This document shows positions 9,307-18,800 of a stretch of DNA of 64,000 bases, piece after piece (positions within the stretch are counted from its first letter, which is position 1; each line of letters begins with the position of its first letter). The stretch is from Lysobacter silvisoli (GTDB lineage: Bacteria; Pseudomonadota; Gammaproteobacteria; Xanthomonadales; Xanthomonadaceae). The stretch lies in contig NZ_QTSU01000001.1 of the NCBI RefSeq assembly GCF_003382365.1, forward strand, positions 1,984,001 through 2,048,000. Direction: 5' to 3'. The notes beneath the pieces are model-generated. The model saw only the letters and a list, made by a program, of their open reading frames with translations. It had not been told where the DNA came from and ran no database searches. A program made the position numbers and the translations under genes.

Positions 9307-11085
9307 ATGCAAAGGAAAACCGCCGTACTCAGCACCGCCATCGTCGCCGGCTTGGCCCTGCTGGCTGGCCGCGCCATCGCGCCCGACGACACCGCCGCCC
9401 ACGGCGCGGTTGCTGCCGGCGCGTCCGCCGCGGCGGACGCCGCCAGCGCGACCGCCCGCCATCCGGCCGCGCGCGGCCTGCAGCCCGCCGCCGTGGAATT
9501 CGCCAGCGGCCGCGGCCCGCACGCCAGCGACCTGATGTTCGCCTCGACCTCGCCCGAGGAAGCCGACGCCTCGCCCGCCGCCGATCGCGCGCGCGGCCTG
9601 CTCGCCGGCGCCGCCGCGCGCCAGGTGCACCGCGTGCCCGGCGATGGCTTCGTCGCCCGCGACGTCTTGGTGGACCGCGACGGCACCGAGCACGTGCGCA
9701 TGGACCGCCGCTACCAGGACCTGCCGGTGATCGGCGGCGACATGGTCGTGCATTCGCGCAACGGCCGCGTGCTGTCCATCACCCAGGCCGAGGGCATGCG
9801 CAGCGACGCGCGCCCGCAGCTCAAGCCCGGCATCGACGCCGACCGCGCGCTGCTGGAGGCCGGCAGCCTGTTCGACGGCCGCATCGACGACATCGCCGCC
9901 CAGTTGGTGATCTACGCGCGCGGCGCCGCGCCGACCCTGGCCTACCAGGTCTCGCTGACCGGCCAGCGCAGCGACCAGTCGCCGGGCAACCTGTCCTATT
10001 ACCTGGACGCGCGCAACGGCAAGCTGCTGCAGGAAGACGATCACTTCCACACCGCCGCGGCCACCGGCACCGGCCGCAGCCTGACCCTGGGCAACGTGTC
10101 CATCGTCACCAACTCGGTCAGCGGCGGCTACCAGATGACCGACCCCTCGCGCGGCAACGGCCAGACCCTGGACGCGCGCAACCGCAGCAGCACCTCCGGC
10201 GCCACGGTGTTCAGCGACAGCGACAACACCTGGGGCAACAACACGGTCGGCGACCGCGCCTCGGCCGCCGCCGACGCGCACTACGGCGTGGCGGCCACGT
10301 TCGACTATTTCAAGAACACCCACGGCCGCAACGGTATCGGCAACAACGGCAACGGCGTGCGCAGCTATGTGCACTGGGGCAGCAACTACGTCAACGCCGG
10401 CTGGAACGGTTCGTACATGGTCTACGGCGATGGCGACGGCGTGACCTATAAGCCGCTGGTGGCGCTGGACGTGGCCGGCCACGAAATGGCCCACGGCGTG
10501 ACCGGCGCGACCGCGCGGCTGGGCTACTACAACGTCAAGGACGCCGGCGGCCTCAACGAGTCCACCTCGGACATCTTCGGCACCCTGGTGGAATACGGCG
10601 TGGCCAACAGCAACGATCCGGGCGACTTCCTGATCGGCGAGGAGATCTACATCAGCAACCCGGGCGACACCAAGGCCCTGCGCCTGATGTTCAAGCAGGA
10701 CGCCGACGGCAAGTCCTTCGCCTGCTATCCCGCCGGCGGTTTCAGCGCGAGCCTCGCCTATGCGCGCGGCCCGCACGATCCGCACCAGACCTCGGGCGTG
10801 GGCAACCGCTTCTTCTACCTGCTTGCGCAGGGCGCGGTGGCGGCACCGGGCTTCAGCTACACCCCGGCGCAGCTGGTCTGCAACGGCGACACCGGCATCG
10901 TCGGCATCGGCCGGACCAAGGCCGGCGCGATCTGGTACCGCGCGCTGACCCGCTACTTCGTCTCCAGCACCACCTATCCGCAGGCGCGCACGGGCACGCT
11001 GCAGGCGGCGGCGGATTTGTACGGCAATGGGTCGGCGGAGTATCAGGCGGTGGCTAGGGCCTGGTCGGCGGTGCAGGTGAACTGA
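9307..11085 (+). CDS. secreted M4 family metallopeptidase (thermolysin-like) with propeptide
   Basis: A 592-residue zinc protease. The chosen ATG has GGGAG at 9293-9297; an upstream ATG at 9259 is less likely. A signal peptide (AVLSTAIVAGLALLAGRAIA) is followed by a long FTP/PepSY-type propeptide to about residue 240. The catalytic domain shows GHEMAHGVTG (zinc ligands about His392/His396, catalytic Glu393), GGLNESTSDIFG (zinc ligand about Glu418) and a later ARGPHDPHQTSG segment carrying the transition-state histidine. It ends without the C-terminal PPC or P domain found in some relatives. Lysobacter-type predators secrete such proteases for lysis and nutrition. It is transcribed alone, divergently from the dehydrogenase operon. 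Confidence 0.93.
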   Translation: MQRKTAVLSTAIVAGLALLAGRAIAPDDTAAHGAVAAGASAAADAASATARHPAARGLQPAAVEFASGRGPHASDLMFASTSPEEADASPAADRARGLLAGAAARQVHRVPGDGFVARDVLVDRDGTEHVRMDRRYQDLPVIGGDMVVHSRNGRVLSITQAEGMRSDARPQLKPGIDADRALLEAGSLFDGRIDDIAAQLVIYARGAAPTLAYQVSLTGQRSDQSPGNLSYYLDARNGKLLQEDDHFHTAAATGTGRSLTLGNVSIVTNSVSGGYQMTDPSRGNGQTLDARNRSSTSGATVFSDSDNTWGNNTVGDRASAAADAHYGVAATFDYFKNTHGRNGIGNNGNGVRSYVHWGSNYVNAGWNGSYMVYGDGDGVTYKPLVALDVAGHEMAHGVTGATARLGYYNVKDAGGLNESTSDIFGTLVEYGVANSNDPGDFLIGEEIYISNPGDTKALRLMFKQDADGKSFACYPAGGFSASLAYARGPHDPHQTSGVGNRFFYLLAQGAVAAPGFSYTPAQLVCNGDTGIVGIGRTKAGAIWYRALTRYFVSSTTYPQARTGTLQAAADLYGNGSAEYQAVARAWSAVQVN

Positions 11086-11109
11086 CCGATTCCTCACCGC
11101 CTTTGAGCT

Positions 11110-11213
11110 CCCCCCTTTGTTGCGGGGGGCTGGGGGGATTTGCTGTTGCTGTCGCGAAAAGCAAATCCCCCTCAATCCCCCTTTTCCAAAGGGGGAGGCT
11201 AAAAGCAAAGGGG
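11110..11213. repeat. intergenic palindromic element, family A copy 2
   Basis: Contains CCCCCCTTTGTTGCGGGGGG, GGGGATTTGCTGTTGCTG, and the facing arm AGCAAATCCCCCTCAATCCCCC with a closing TTTCCAAAGGGGG. It is the same family as 2124-2231 and lies between the convergent M4 protease and DUF418 genes. Confidence 0.75.
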
Positions 11214-11226
11214 GAAGTATCGAGCA

Positions 11227-12444
11227 TCAAGCCCTCACCCACTCCGGCCGCCGCGCATACGTAAACCATCGCCACAGCCACTCCACCGGTCCATAGCGGA
11301 AACGCAAGAACCATAGCCGCGCGAACGCGAGCTGCAACGCGAACAACACGCACACGCCCAGCACCTGCACCGCCCGCGGCACCTGCCCCCACCAGCCCAG
11401 CCCGTAGCCGTAGAACACCAGCGTGCCGATCAGCGACTGCATCAGGTACAGGGTCAGCGCCATGCGCCCGGCCGGGGCGAACCACAGCGGCCAACGCGCG
11501 CCGCGCTGCAGCGCGCCGACGATCCAGGCCAGGTAGGCCAGCGACATCAGCGGCGCGCCGGCCATCTGCAGGGTCGCGGCGAACAGGTCGCTGCCGCGCA
11601 CGCCCGGCCCGACCAGGATCGGCTCGCTGTCCACCGCCATGCCGGCCAGGGTGATCGCCAGGCCCAACGGACCGGCGCCCCACAGCAGCCAGCGATACAG
11701 GCGCGGGTGGCTCTCGGGCTCGGCGATCGCGCCGCTGCGCACGAACCAGCTGCCGACCGCGAACAGACCCCAGGCCATCGGTACGAACACGATCAGCGTG
11801 GCCAGGGTCTGTTCGTAGAAGTAACGCAGCCGCATCATCGTGGCCTGGGCATAACTGCCTTGGGCATAGGCGGCGATCTCGTCCTTGCGCAAGCTCAAGT
11901 CGGCCGATGCGTCGGACGCGGCGGCCATGATGCTGCCGGCGAAAGCCATGGCGACGGAGGCCAGCAGCAGCATCATCACCAAGCTCAGGTGGGTGAGCAG
12001 GCCGATCGGCCACAACGCGCCCAGCGGCGCATGGCGCAGGGCCAGCAAGCCGAACGCGGCCAGCGCGTAGCAAACCAGCACGTCGCCCGACCACAGCAGG
12101 ATCGCGTGCAGCAGGCCGATCGCCAGCAGGCCCAGGCTGCGGCGCAGGTAGATCGGGCCGAACGCGGCGCCGGCCGCCTGCGCGCGCTGGCTCATGACCG
12201 CGAAGCCCATGCCGAACAGCAGCGCGAACAGGGTCCAGAACTTGCCCTGCACGAACAGATACACGAAACCGTCGGCGAGGCGGTCGGCCAGGCCCTGGCC
12301 GGGGTCGATGCCGCTGCCGGCGTCGAGCATGGACGTGGTGAACGATTCCACGTTCATCAGCCAGATGCCGAGCAGGGCGATGCCGCGCACCGCGTCCAGG
12401 GCGTGCAGGCGGTCGGCGGCGGGCAGCGGCGAGAAGGCGGTCAT
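11227..12444 (-). CDS. DUF418 family membrane protein (YeiB-like)
   Basis: A 405-residue polytopic protein. The N-terminal RLHALDAVRGIALLGIWLMNVESF is the hallmark of DUF418/YeiB proteins, which resemble acyltransferase-3 membrane proteins. About ten hydrophobic segments follow. The C-terminal half carries the conserved GRMALTLYLMQSLIGTLVFYGYGLG and the end pattern FRYGPVEWLWRWFTYARRP. ATG at 12444 is chosen because MTAFSPLP directly precedes the family start; the open frame extends to 12678 but that part is arginine-rich and unlike the family. Function is not established. It may handle acyl groups at the inner membrane. Confidence 0.88.
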   Translation of the reverse strand: MTAFSPLPAADRLHALDAVRGIALLGIWLMNVESFTTSMLDAGSGIDPGQGLADRLADGFVYLFVQGKFWTLFALLFGMGFAVMSQRAQAAGAAFGPIYLRRSLGLLAIGLLHAILLWSGDVLVCYALAAFGLLALRHAPLGALWPIGLLTHLSLVMMLLLASVAMAFAGSIMAAASDASADLSLRKDEIAAYAQGSYAQATMMRLRYFYEQTLATLIVFVPMAWGLFAVGSWFVRSGAIAEPESHPRLYRWLLWGAGPLGLAITLAGMAVDSEPILVGPGVRGSDLFAATLQMAGAPLMSLAYLAWIVGALQRGARWPLWFAPAGRMALTLYLMQSLIGTLVFYGYGLGWWGQVPRAVQVLGVCVLFALQLAFARLWFLRFRYGPVEWLWRWFTYARRPEWVRA

Positions 12445-12543
12445 GCGGGCGTCCGTGGCGGGCGGGTGCGGACGATGTAGCCGCAGTCGCCAGCGATAAC
12501 GCAAGGACGGAAGGTCACCCCACCCGCGCGGACGGCGAAAACG

Positions 12544-12572
12544 CGAACGGCCCGCATCGCGCGGGCCGTTCG
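12544..12572 (-). terminator. hairpin terminator after slyD
   Basis: A near-perfect stem CGAACGGCCCGC / GCGGGCCGTTCG with a short loop, 24 bases beyond the slyD stop, followed on the minus strand by GCGTTTTCG. The T tract is short, so efficiency is uncertain. Confidence 0.6.
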
Positions 12573-12595
12573 GGGTACTGCGTGGAGCGTGCGGC

Positions 12596-13075
12596 TTAGT
12601 GGTGGTGGCCGCCGTCGCCGTGCACGTGGCCGTGCTCGATCTCTTCCGGGCTGGCCTCGCGCACGTCGACGATCTCAACGGCGAAGTGCAGGTCCTTGCC
12701 GGCCATCGGGTGGTTCAGGTCCACGTCGACCACGCTCATGCCCACCTTCAGGATGGTCACCGCGCGCGGGCCGAAGTTGGTCGGCAGCACGGCCTGCATG
12801 CCCGGCTCCAGGCGCGCGTCCTTGAAGTACTTCTTCGGCACGCGCTGGGTCAGGCCTTCCTGGCGCACGCCGTAGGCGTCGGCCGCGGCCACGTCGGCCT
12901 CGAACTTGTCACCGGCCTCGCGGCCGTCCATCGCCGTTTCCAGGCCCGGGATGATGTTGCCGTGGCCGATCAGGATCGCCAGCGGATCGCGGCCTTCCGA
13001 GCTCTCCAGCGGCTCCTGGCCGGCTTCGGAGACGGTGTAATGGAAACGGACGACGCGATCTTTCTCGATTTTCAT
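12596..13075 (-). CDS. slyD: FKBP-type peptidyl-prolyl isomerase SlyD
   Basis: A 159-residue cytosolic prolyl isomerase, chaperone and metal-binding protein. MKIEKDRVVRFHYTVSEAG begins the FKBP domain; GHGNIIPGLETAMDGREAGDKFE and the IF-domain insert (AYGVRQEGLTQRVPKKYF) are typical. NHPMAGKDLHFAVEIVDVREAS closes the FKBP domain. The tail is histidine-rich (HGHVHGDGGHHH), shorter than in E. coli SlyD, and suits Ni or Zn binding. ATG at 13075 is chosen because it gives the family N-terminus; the open frame upstream is not conserved. It is divergent from the first NlpC/P60 gene. Confidence 0.93.
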   Translation of the reverse strand: MKIEKDRVVRFHYTVSEAGQEPLESSEGRDPLAILIGHGNIIPGLETAMDGREAGDKFEADVAAADAYGVRQEGLTQRVPKKYFKDARLEPGMQAVLPTNFGPRAVTILKVGMSVVDVDLNHPMAGKDLHFAVEIVDVREASPEEIEHGHVHGDGGHHH

Positions 13076-13193
13076 TGCGGGACTCGGCTGGCGGCCGCCG
13101 GCGGCGGCGCGGATAGGAATTGCGCGGCATCGGCACGGGCGCCGGCGTCGCGAAGGCTTGTCGTCGTAGGCGGCAGCCGCCAAGCTGACGGCC

Positions 13194-13775
13194 ATGACGA
13201 AGGCCGCGCATTATCCCGGCAACACCGCCCCCGCGCCAGCGCGCGGCCGTTCGCTGCGCTCCGGCGCGCGCTGGCTGGTCCTGGCCGGCGCCTGCGCCGT
13301 GCTGCTGGCGGCCTGCGGCGGCGGCCGCGAGAGCGTGCGCCGGCCCGCGCCGAAAGCGCCGCTGCGCAGCTGGCCGGTGGTGGAGCCGGCCGACCCGGCC
13401 GCGGCCAACGCCGTGCTCATGCGCGCCCTGAGCCTGGTCGGCACGCCCTACCGCTACGGCGGCAACACCCCCGACAGCGGCTTCGACTGCTCCGGTCTGG
13501 TCAACTACGTCTACCGCGACATGCTGGCGCTGAACCTGCCGCGCACCTCCCGCGACCTGGCCGGCTACCAGGGCCCCAAGATCGCCCCGGAGCGGCTGGC
13601 GGCGGCCGATCTGGTGTTTTTCGCCAGCGGTGGCACCGTCACCCATGTCGGTATCTATGTCGGCGAAGGCCGCTTCGTCCACGCCCCCAGCAGCGGCGGC
13701 ACGGTCCGCCTGGACCACCTGGACGGCCCCTACTGGCGCGATCACTACAGCGGCGCCAAGCGCGTGCTGAAGTAG
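13194..13775 (+). CDS. NlpC/P60 (C40) peptidoglycan endopeptidase, lipoprotein
   Basis: A 193-residue cell-wall hydrolase that cleaves D-gamma-Glu-(m)Dap bonds in peptidoglycan. After a basic N-terminus there is a lipoprotein signal with lipobox LLAAC (Cys41). The NlpC/P60 domain spans roughly residues 73-193: ALSLVGTPYRYGGNTPDSGFDCSGL with catalytic Cys99, and VTHVGIYVGEGRFVHAPSSGG with catalytic His151 and the third polar residue His163. It is followed on the same strand by a second C40 gene 118 bases away. The two share the catalytic layout but differ in N-terminal targeting. Confidence 0.92.
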   Translation: MTKAAHYPGNTAPAPARGRSLRSGARWLVLAGACAVLLAACGGGRESVRRPAPKAPLRSWPVVEPADPAAANAVLMRALSLVGTPYRYGGNTPDSGFDCSGLVNYVYRDMLALNLPRTSRDLAGYQGPKIAPERLAAADLVFFASGGTVTHVGIYVGEGRFVHAPSSGGTVRLDHLDGPYWRDHYSGAKRVLK

Positions 13776-13893
13776 GCTGCGGACAAAAATGTGAGCAAAA
13801 TCACGCGCTTGTTAACGAGCTGCTAACGAAATTTGAACCATCTGTTGCGCTTCGGCAGGCATGATCGCCCGGTGACGACTTAGTGATGACCGC

Positions 13894-14610
13894 GTGACGA
13901 CCCAGCTTTCCTGCCAAGGCCGCCCAGCAGCCACCACCGCCTCCCGCCTCCCGCGGGCCGCATTCCGCATTTCCCTAGCCCTCGCGCTGGCCGCCCTGGC
14001 CCTGCCCGCGATGGCCCAGGAACAGCCTTCCGCCTCGGCCAGCCTGGCCGGCGGCTCGGCCCTGAGCAGCGATTCGGCCGACGCCCTGGCTCCGGCCGCG
14101 CGCAGCCTGCTGCCCGAGGCCATGACCCTGCCCGACCGCGCCCTGCTGCTGGCCACCGACCTGAACCGCCTGCTGGCGCCATCCTCGGCCACCGGCGAGA
14201 TCAAGCCCGGCGCCGCCCCGGCCGGCGAAGGCCGGATCAAGGGCATGCTGCAGCGCGCCCTGGCCCTGCTGGGCACGCCCTACCGCTGGGGCGGCAACAG
14301 CCCCGAGAAGGGTTTCGACTGCAGCGGCCTGGTCGGCTACGTGTTCCGCAACGCCCTGGGCATCGAGCTGCCGCGCGTCTCGCGCGAGATGGCCAAGACC
14401 GGCGAACTGATCCGCGACCGCGACGAACTCAGCGAAGGCGATCTGGTGTTCTTCGGCCGCAAGGGCCGGGTCGACCACGTCGGCATCTACCTGGGCGAAG
14501 GCCGCTTCGTGCACGCCCCGCGCACCGGCAAGGACGTGACCGTGTCCAGCCTGGACACCGGCTACTGGAGCGGCAAGTTCATGGAAGCGCGCCGGGTCGA
14601 AGGGATCTGA
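13894..14610 (+). CDS. NlpC/P60 (C40) peptidoglycan endopeptidase, exported
   Basis: A 238-residue paralogue of the preceding gene. The start is a GTG at 13894; nearby ATGs are closed by stops within a few codons. A signal peptide (ISLALALAALALPAMAQ) directs export without a lipobox. An Ala/Ser-rich linker precedes the C40 domain at about 118-238: ALALLGTPYRWGGNSPEKGFDCSGLVGYV with Cys143, then RVDHVGIYLGEGRFVHAPRTG carrying the two histidines. The tandem pair probably serves in cell-wall remodelling, one copy lipid-anchored and one soluble in the periplasm or secreted. Confidence 0.92.
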   Translation: MTTQLSCQGRPAATTASRLPRAAFRISLALALAALALPAMAQEQPSASASLAGGSALSSDSADALAPAARSLLPEAMTLPDRALLLATDLNRLLAPSSATGEIKPGAAPAGEGRIKGMLQRALALLGTPYRWGGNSPEKGFDCSGLVGYVFRNALGIELPRVSREMAKTGELIRDRDELSEGDLVFFGRKGRVDHVGIYLGEGRFVHAPRTGKDVTVSSLDTGYWSGKFMEARRVEGI

Positions 14611-14634
14611 GGCTTCGCGCCGTAACTCATAGAG

Positions 14635-14664
14635 AAGGCCGCCTCCGGGCGGCCTTTTGCTTTT
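14635..14664 (+). terminator. rho-independent terminator after the C40 gene
   Basis: Stem AAGGCCGCC / GGCGGCCTT with loop TCCG, followed by TTGCTTTT, 25 bases after the stop. Confidence 0.85.
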
Positions 14665-14669
14665 GGCCT

Positions 14670-15070
14670 GTCATCCCCGCGAAGGCGGGGATCCAGGGCT
14701 TCATCCAGGCATGACTCTGAAGTCTCTGGATCCCCGCTTTCGCGGGGATGACAAGCAAGAGCACACGCCACGTCCCTCAGCCGTCATTCCCGCGAACGCG
14801 GGAATCTAGGGCTTCATCCAGGCATGACTCTGAAGGCTCTGGATTGCCGCCTTCGCGGGGATGACGAGCGGAAGCTGCGGCGCTTCTCGCTCTTGCTCGT
14901 CATTCCCGCGAACGCGGGAATCCAGGGCTACATCCAGGCATGACTCTGAAGTCTCTGGATCCCCGCCTTCGCGGGGATGACGAGCAAAAGCAGATGCCGA
15001 AGCCCTCAGCCGTCGTTCCCGCGAACGCGGGAACCCAGGGCTTCATCCAGGCATGACTCTGAAATCTCTC
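14670..15070. repeat. tandem array of four 83-bp palindromic elements (family B)
   Basis: Units start at 14670, 14783, 14899 and 15012, with spacing of 113, 116 and 113 bases. Each unit opens with GTCATCCCCGCGAA or GTCATTCCCGCGAA, has a constant centre (CATCCAGGCATGACTCTGAAG), and closes with TTCGCGGGGATGAC, so the ends form a long hairpin. The fourth unit is cut short before its right arm. Linkers of about 30 bases separate the units. Together with the terminator it fills the whole 505-base gap between the C40 gene and the DUF2149 gene. A single copy sits at 34222-34304. Confidence 0.9.
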
Positions 15071-15115
15071 TTTCCGGCCATCGGGCACAGCCCGATGGCG
15101 CAGCGCAATCGAGCC

Positions 15116-15412
15116 CTAGCGCTCGATCAGAATCAGCTTGCCGGTCTTGGGATCGCGATACACCTGCCCCACCGCCTCATAGCCGGCGCCGGCCTGTTGC
15201 TCGCCCTGCAACGGGCGCTCGATCGTGCGGCCGCGTTCGACCGGCGCCGGCACGCGCTGCTGCGCGACCGCGCCGATCGCCGCCAACAGGCCGCAGGCGA
15301 ACACCAGCATCACGTCGACCAGGTTGACCAAGCTGGCGCGCGGGTCCTCGTCGTCGTGGTCGAAGCGGGTGCGCAGGCGGGCGGCCGCGCGGCTGCGGCG
15401 CGGCGGGCTCAT
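15116..15412 (-). CDS. DUF2149 protein, ExbD-like single-pass membrane partner
   Basis: A 98-residue protein. A basic cytoplasmic N-terminus precedes one membrane helix, LVNLVDVMLVFACGLLAAIGAV (about residues 29-50). The LVDVMLVF core matches the helix of ExbD/TolR, where the Asp carries protons. The rest is a short polar domain (RDPKTGKLILIER at the end). Its ATG overlaps the stop of the ExbB-like gene (ATGA at 15409-15412), and it is the last gene of the cobalamin-riboswitch operon. DUF2149 proteins are known neighbours of CobN-like genes. The ExbD role is inferred from the helix and context. Confidence 0.85.
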   Translation of the reverse strand: MSPPRRSRAAARLRTRFDHDDEDPRASLVNLVDVMLVFACGLLAAIGAVAQQRVPAPVERGRTIERPLQGEQQAGAGYEAVGQVYRDPKTGKLILIER

Positions 15413-15852
15413 GCGGCGGCCTCCATGCGTTCCAGCAGTTCCTCGTACCAGCGCTTGCGCAGCCGGCCGATCCACAGGCCGGCGATGCCGGCCAGCAGGC
15501 CCAGCACGGTGGCGTCGAAGGCCACGGTGACCGCGCTGGCCAGCTGCGCCGGATCGCCCTGTCCCAGCGCGGCCAGACCCGGGCCCAGCGGAATGATGGT
15601 GGCCATCAGGCCCAGCATCGGCGGCACCCGCGCGAGCAGGTCGCAACGCTCGATGCGGCGGCGCGCCAGCCGCGCCACCGCCTCGATGTCGCCGCTGCGC
15701 TGCAGCCGGCGCAGACCCAGCCAGCGCTCGCCCAGGGCCAGGCCGGCCTCGACCAGGGCCAATGCGCAGGCGGCCAGCAGTATCGCCAGCACCGCCGGCA
15801 GCAGCAGCGCGATCAGCCGGTGCAGGGTGTCGAAATGGATCCAGCCTTCCAT
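15409..15852 (-). CDS. MotA/TolQ/ExbB-type proton channel protein
   Basis: A 147-residue inner-membrane protein with three helices. The first is LIALLLPAVLAILLAACALALVEAGLAL near residues 13-40; after a basic cytoplasmic loop (RRRIERCDLLARVPP) come PMLGLMATIIPLGPGLAAL and SAVTVAFDATVLGLLAGIAGLWIG. The last two match the conserved ExbB/TolQ pair that forms the proton path. It is shorter than E. coli ExbB. It begins 15 bases after the CobN-like stop and overlaps DUF2149, so all three should be made together as an energised complex. Confidence 0.88.
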   Translation of the reverse strand: MEGWIHFDTLHRLIALLLPAVLAILLAACALALVEAGLALGERWLGLRRLQRSGDIEAVARLARRRIERCDLLARVPPMLGLMATIIPLGPGLAALGQGDPAQLASAVTVAFDATVLGLLAGIAGLWIGRLRKRWYEELLERMEAAA

Positions 15853-15867
15853 CGGGTGCGGCCTCGT

Positions 15868-18800
15868 CTAGGACTGCGAATCGGCGCTCGCCGGCGACGG
15901 CCGGCGGCGTGCGGTGGGTGCGGCCAGGCCGCGGCGCAGGCCGAAGCCCAGCAGGATCAGCGCCAGCAGCGCGAGCGCGGCGGCGGGCAGCGGATGGCGG
16001 CGGATCAGCGCCTGCGGCGCCAGGCGCAGCAGTTCGCTGGCGCGCTCGGGTGGCGTTGCAGGTGCGGCCGGCGGCGTTGACGGCTGGGCAGACGCCGCGC
16101 GTGCGGCGGCGGCCGGCGCAGACGGCGTGCTCCGCGCGGATTCGGCTTGCGGCGGCGCTTGCGCCAAGGCCTCGCGTGCGCGCTGCGGCGCACCCAGCGC
16201 ATACGTGGACACCGCGCCGCGTTCGCCGCGCGCGCGCGCCAGCACTTCCTGCAAGCGCGCACGTGCCGCCGGCGCCAGGCGCGGCTGCAACCAGGCCCAC
16301 ATCGGATGGTCGGGCGCGGCGTGGCCGCTGCCGGGCAGACCGTTGCGCGCGACCAGCTCGGCCAGTTCGCCGCCGAGCTTGGCGACGTTGGCGTCGCTGG
16401 TGGACCAGTAACCCTTGTGCGCGGCCACCAGCATCAGCGCCAGCATGTGCGCCTTGGCGTGCTGCGAATGGCCCTTGGACAGGAACTCGTTCACGCCCAG
16501 GCCGTGGCGGTCGTCCAGGTAGACGCGCTGCACCTCGTCCCAGGCCCAGCCGCGGATCAGGTCCGGCCGGGTCACCTCCCAGCCCCACAGGTTCTCCAGG
16601 AATTCCTGGCTGATGGTGCGCGCGCCGGCGTAGTCGTGGCGCATCAGCGGGCGGATCCAGGCGGGGTTGAGATAACGCCCGCGGAACTCGCGCAGCAGCG
16701 CCGCCTGCAGCGGTTCCACGTCGGCGCGCTCGGCGTCGACGTTGTACAGCACCTGCGCCTGCGGCACGCGGCCGGTCAGGGTTTCCACCGCCAGCGACAG
16801 GCCGCCGAAATAGTCGAAGGCGTCGTTGTTGTCGAGCAGGCCGTACAGATGCGAGGCGCGGCCGTGGTAGCTGCGCTCCACGCCGCGCAAGCCGGTGGCG
16901 AAGGCCTGGTGCGCGGGCGTGCCTTCGGCGTCCAGGCCGTAGGCGTGACCCATGCGGTTGAGGTAGGCGCGGCCGATCTGGGCGCGTTCGCGCCAGGCGC
17001 CGGAGCGTTCGGTCAGCCGGTTCACGCCGGCGCCGTAAGCGCCGGGCGCATCGCCGTATACGCGCCAGGCCGCTTCGCGCCCCGCCGCTTCGTCGGCCAG
17101 GCCTTGCGCGCGCAAGGCATCCACGCGCTGCAGCCATTGACGCGCCACGCCGTTGTCGGCGATCGCCTCCTTGCCCTGCTCGAACTGTTCGCCCAACGGC
17201 GCCAATGCGGCGTCCAACGCGGCGGCCAGATCCGGGCGCTGCGCGCGCAGGCTGTGCGCGCTGGAGGCGAGCGCCAGACGTCCGCCGCGGTCCAGCAGCA
17301 ACACCAGATTCGGATACAGATCGCGGAACAGGCCGGAGGTGGTGACCAGCACGTCGCGGCGCGGCTGGCCCGGCGGCATCGGCCGCAGTTCCAGGCCCTG
17401 GACGATGCCGCGCGCGTTCCAGCGCGGCTGCACGCCCATCAAGGCCAGGGCGAAGCCGACCATCACGCCTTCGTCGCGCACCGCGTCGGAGGCCCACAGC
17501 ACCACGCCTTCGCTACCGCTGCGCGCCGCGCCGCTGGCGAGCACGCGCTCGGCCTGCTGCGCGCCCAGGCGCTGGGCCAACGGCGTGGGCAGCACGTCGC
17601 CGTCCAGGCCGTGGAAGTTGCGGCCGGTGGGCAGCGCCTCGGGCGCGCGCAAGGGATCGTTGCCCTTGCCCGGCAGCACGTAGCCGCCTTCCAAACCATG
17701 CAGCAGCGCGGCCATCTCCGCCGGCGGCGACGCCTGCAGCTTGGCGCGCAGGGCATCGGCCTCGCCCAGTTCGCGCATCGACTCGAGCATGGTCCGCAGC
17801 TGGGTGTCGTCCCAGGCCTGGCCGAACACGTGCAGGCCGTGCGGCATGAACTTTTCCTGCAACTTGGTCAGGTAGTGGCCGATCTCGTGCGCGAGCAGAT
17901 CGTCGTCGGCCTGCTCGAAACCGATGCCGCGCACCTGCAGCACATCGGCCATGCTCGCTTCCAGTTCGGCGCGCAGCTGCAGCGCTTCGACTTGTTCGCG
18001 CATCTCGCTGGCGGCCTGCGCGCGCAGCGGCTCGCTGCTGCTGCTTTCGAAGCTCTCCACCAACTGGCGCAGGCGCAGCAGGCGGTCGTACAGCGGCGTG
18101 GCCGCCAGCGGCGGGGTGAGGTGATCCACGATCACCGCCAGACCGCGGCGCTTGGCCTGGGTGCCCTCGCCCACGCCATCGACGATGTAGGGATAGACAC
18201 CGGGCACGTCGCCGGCGATCAGGCGCGAGTAGTCGTCGCTGGCCAGACCCACGGCCTTGCCGGGCAGGAATTCGTAAGTGGAATGGCGGCCGACGTGGAC
18301 GATCACGTCGGCGCCGAACACGTCGCGCAGCCAGTGGTAATAGGCCAGGTACTGGTGCGGCGGCAGGATCTGGGTGTTGGCGTGCAGCAGTTCCTCATCC
18401 ACCTCCCAACCGCGCGGCGGCTGCGGGCCGATGAACACGTTGCCCAGGCGCAGGCCCGGGATCACCACCGCGCCGTCGTGCACCATCACCTTGCCCGGCG
18501 CCGGGCCCCAGCCACGCAGGCCGGGCACCTGCAAGGCCTGCAGCGAGGCTTGCACGCGCCCGGCTTCGGCGCAGGCGGCATCGGCCGCGGCGTCCTGGCC
18601 GCGCAGGCAGCGCAGGTGCGCGTCGATCAGTTGACGGAACTGCGCCAGCGCGGCGTCGCGTGCGCGATGGTCGACGCCTTCGAGCAGGTGCAGCAGTTCG
18701 CGCTCGGCATCGCGCACGCGGCGTTCGCCCAGCTCGAGCTCCTGCGCCTGGCGCGCGAGCGCGACCTGCGCGCGCAGGCGCGCGAGCGGCCCGTCGCTGA

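Noticed and set aside
14670-15070. CRISPR array
   Set aside because: Units are 83 bp and palindromic, linkers resemble each other, another copy lies alone at 34222, and no cas gene is present.
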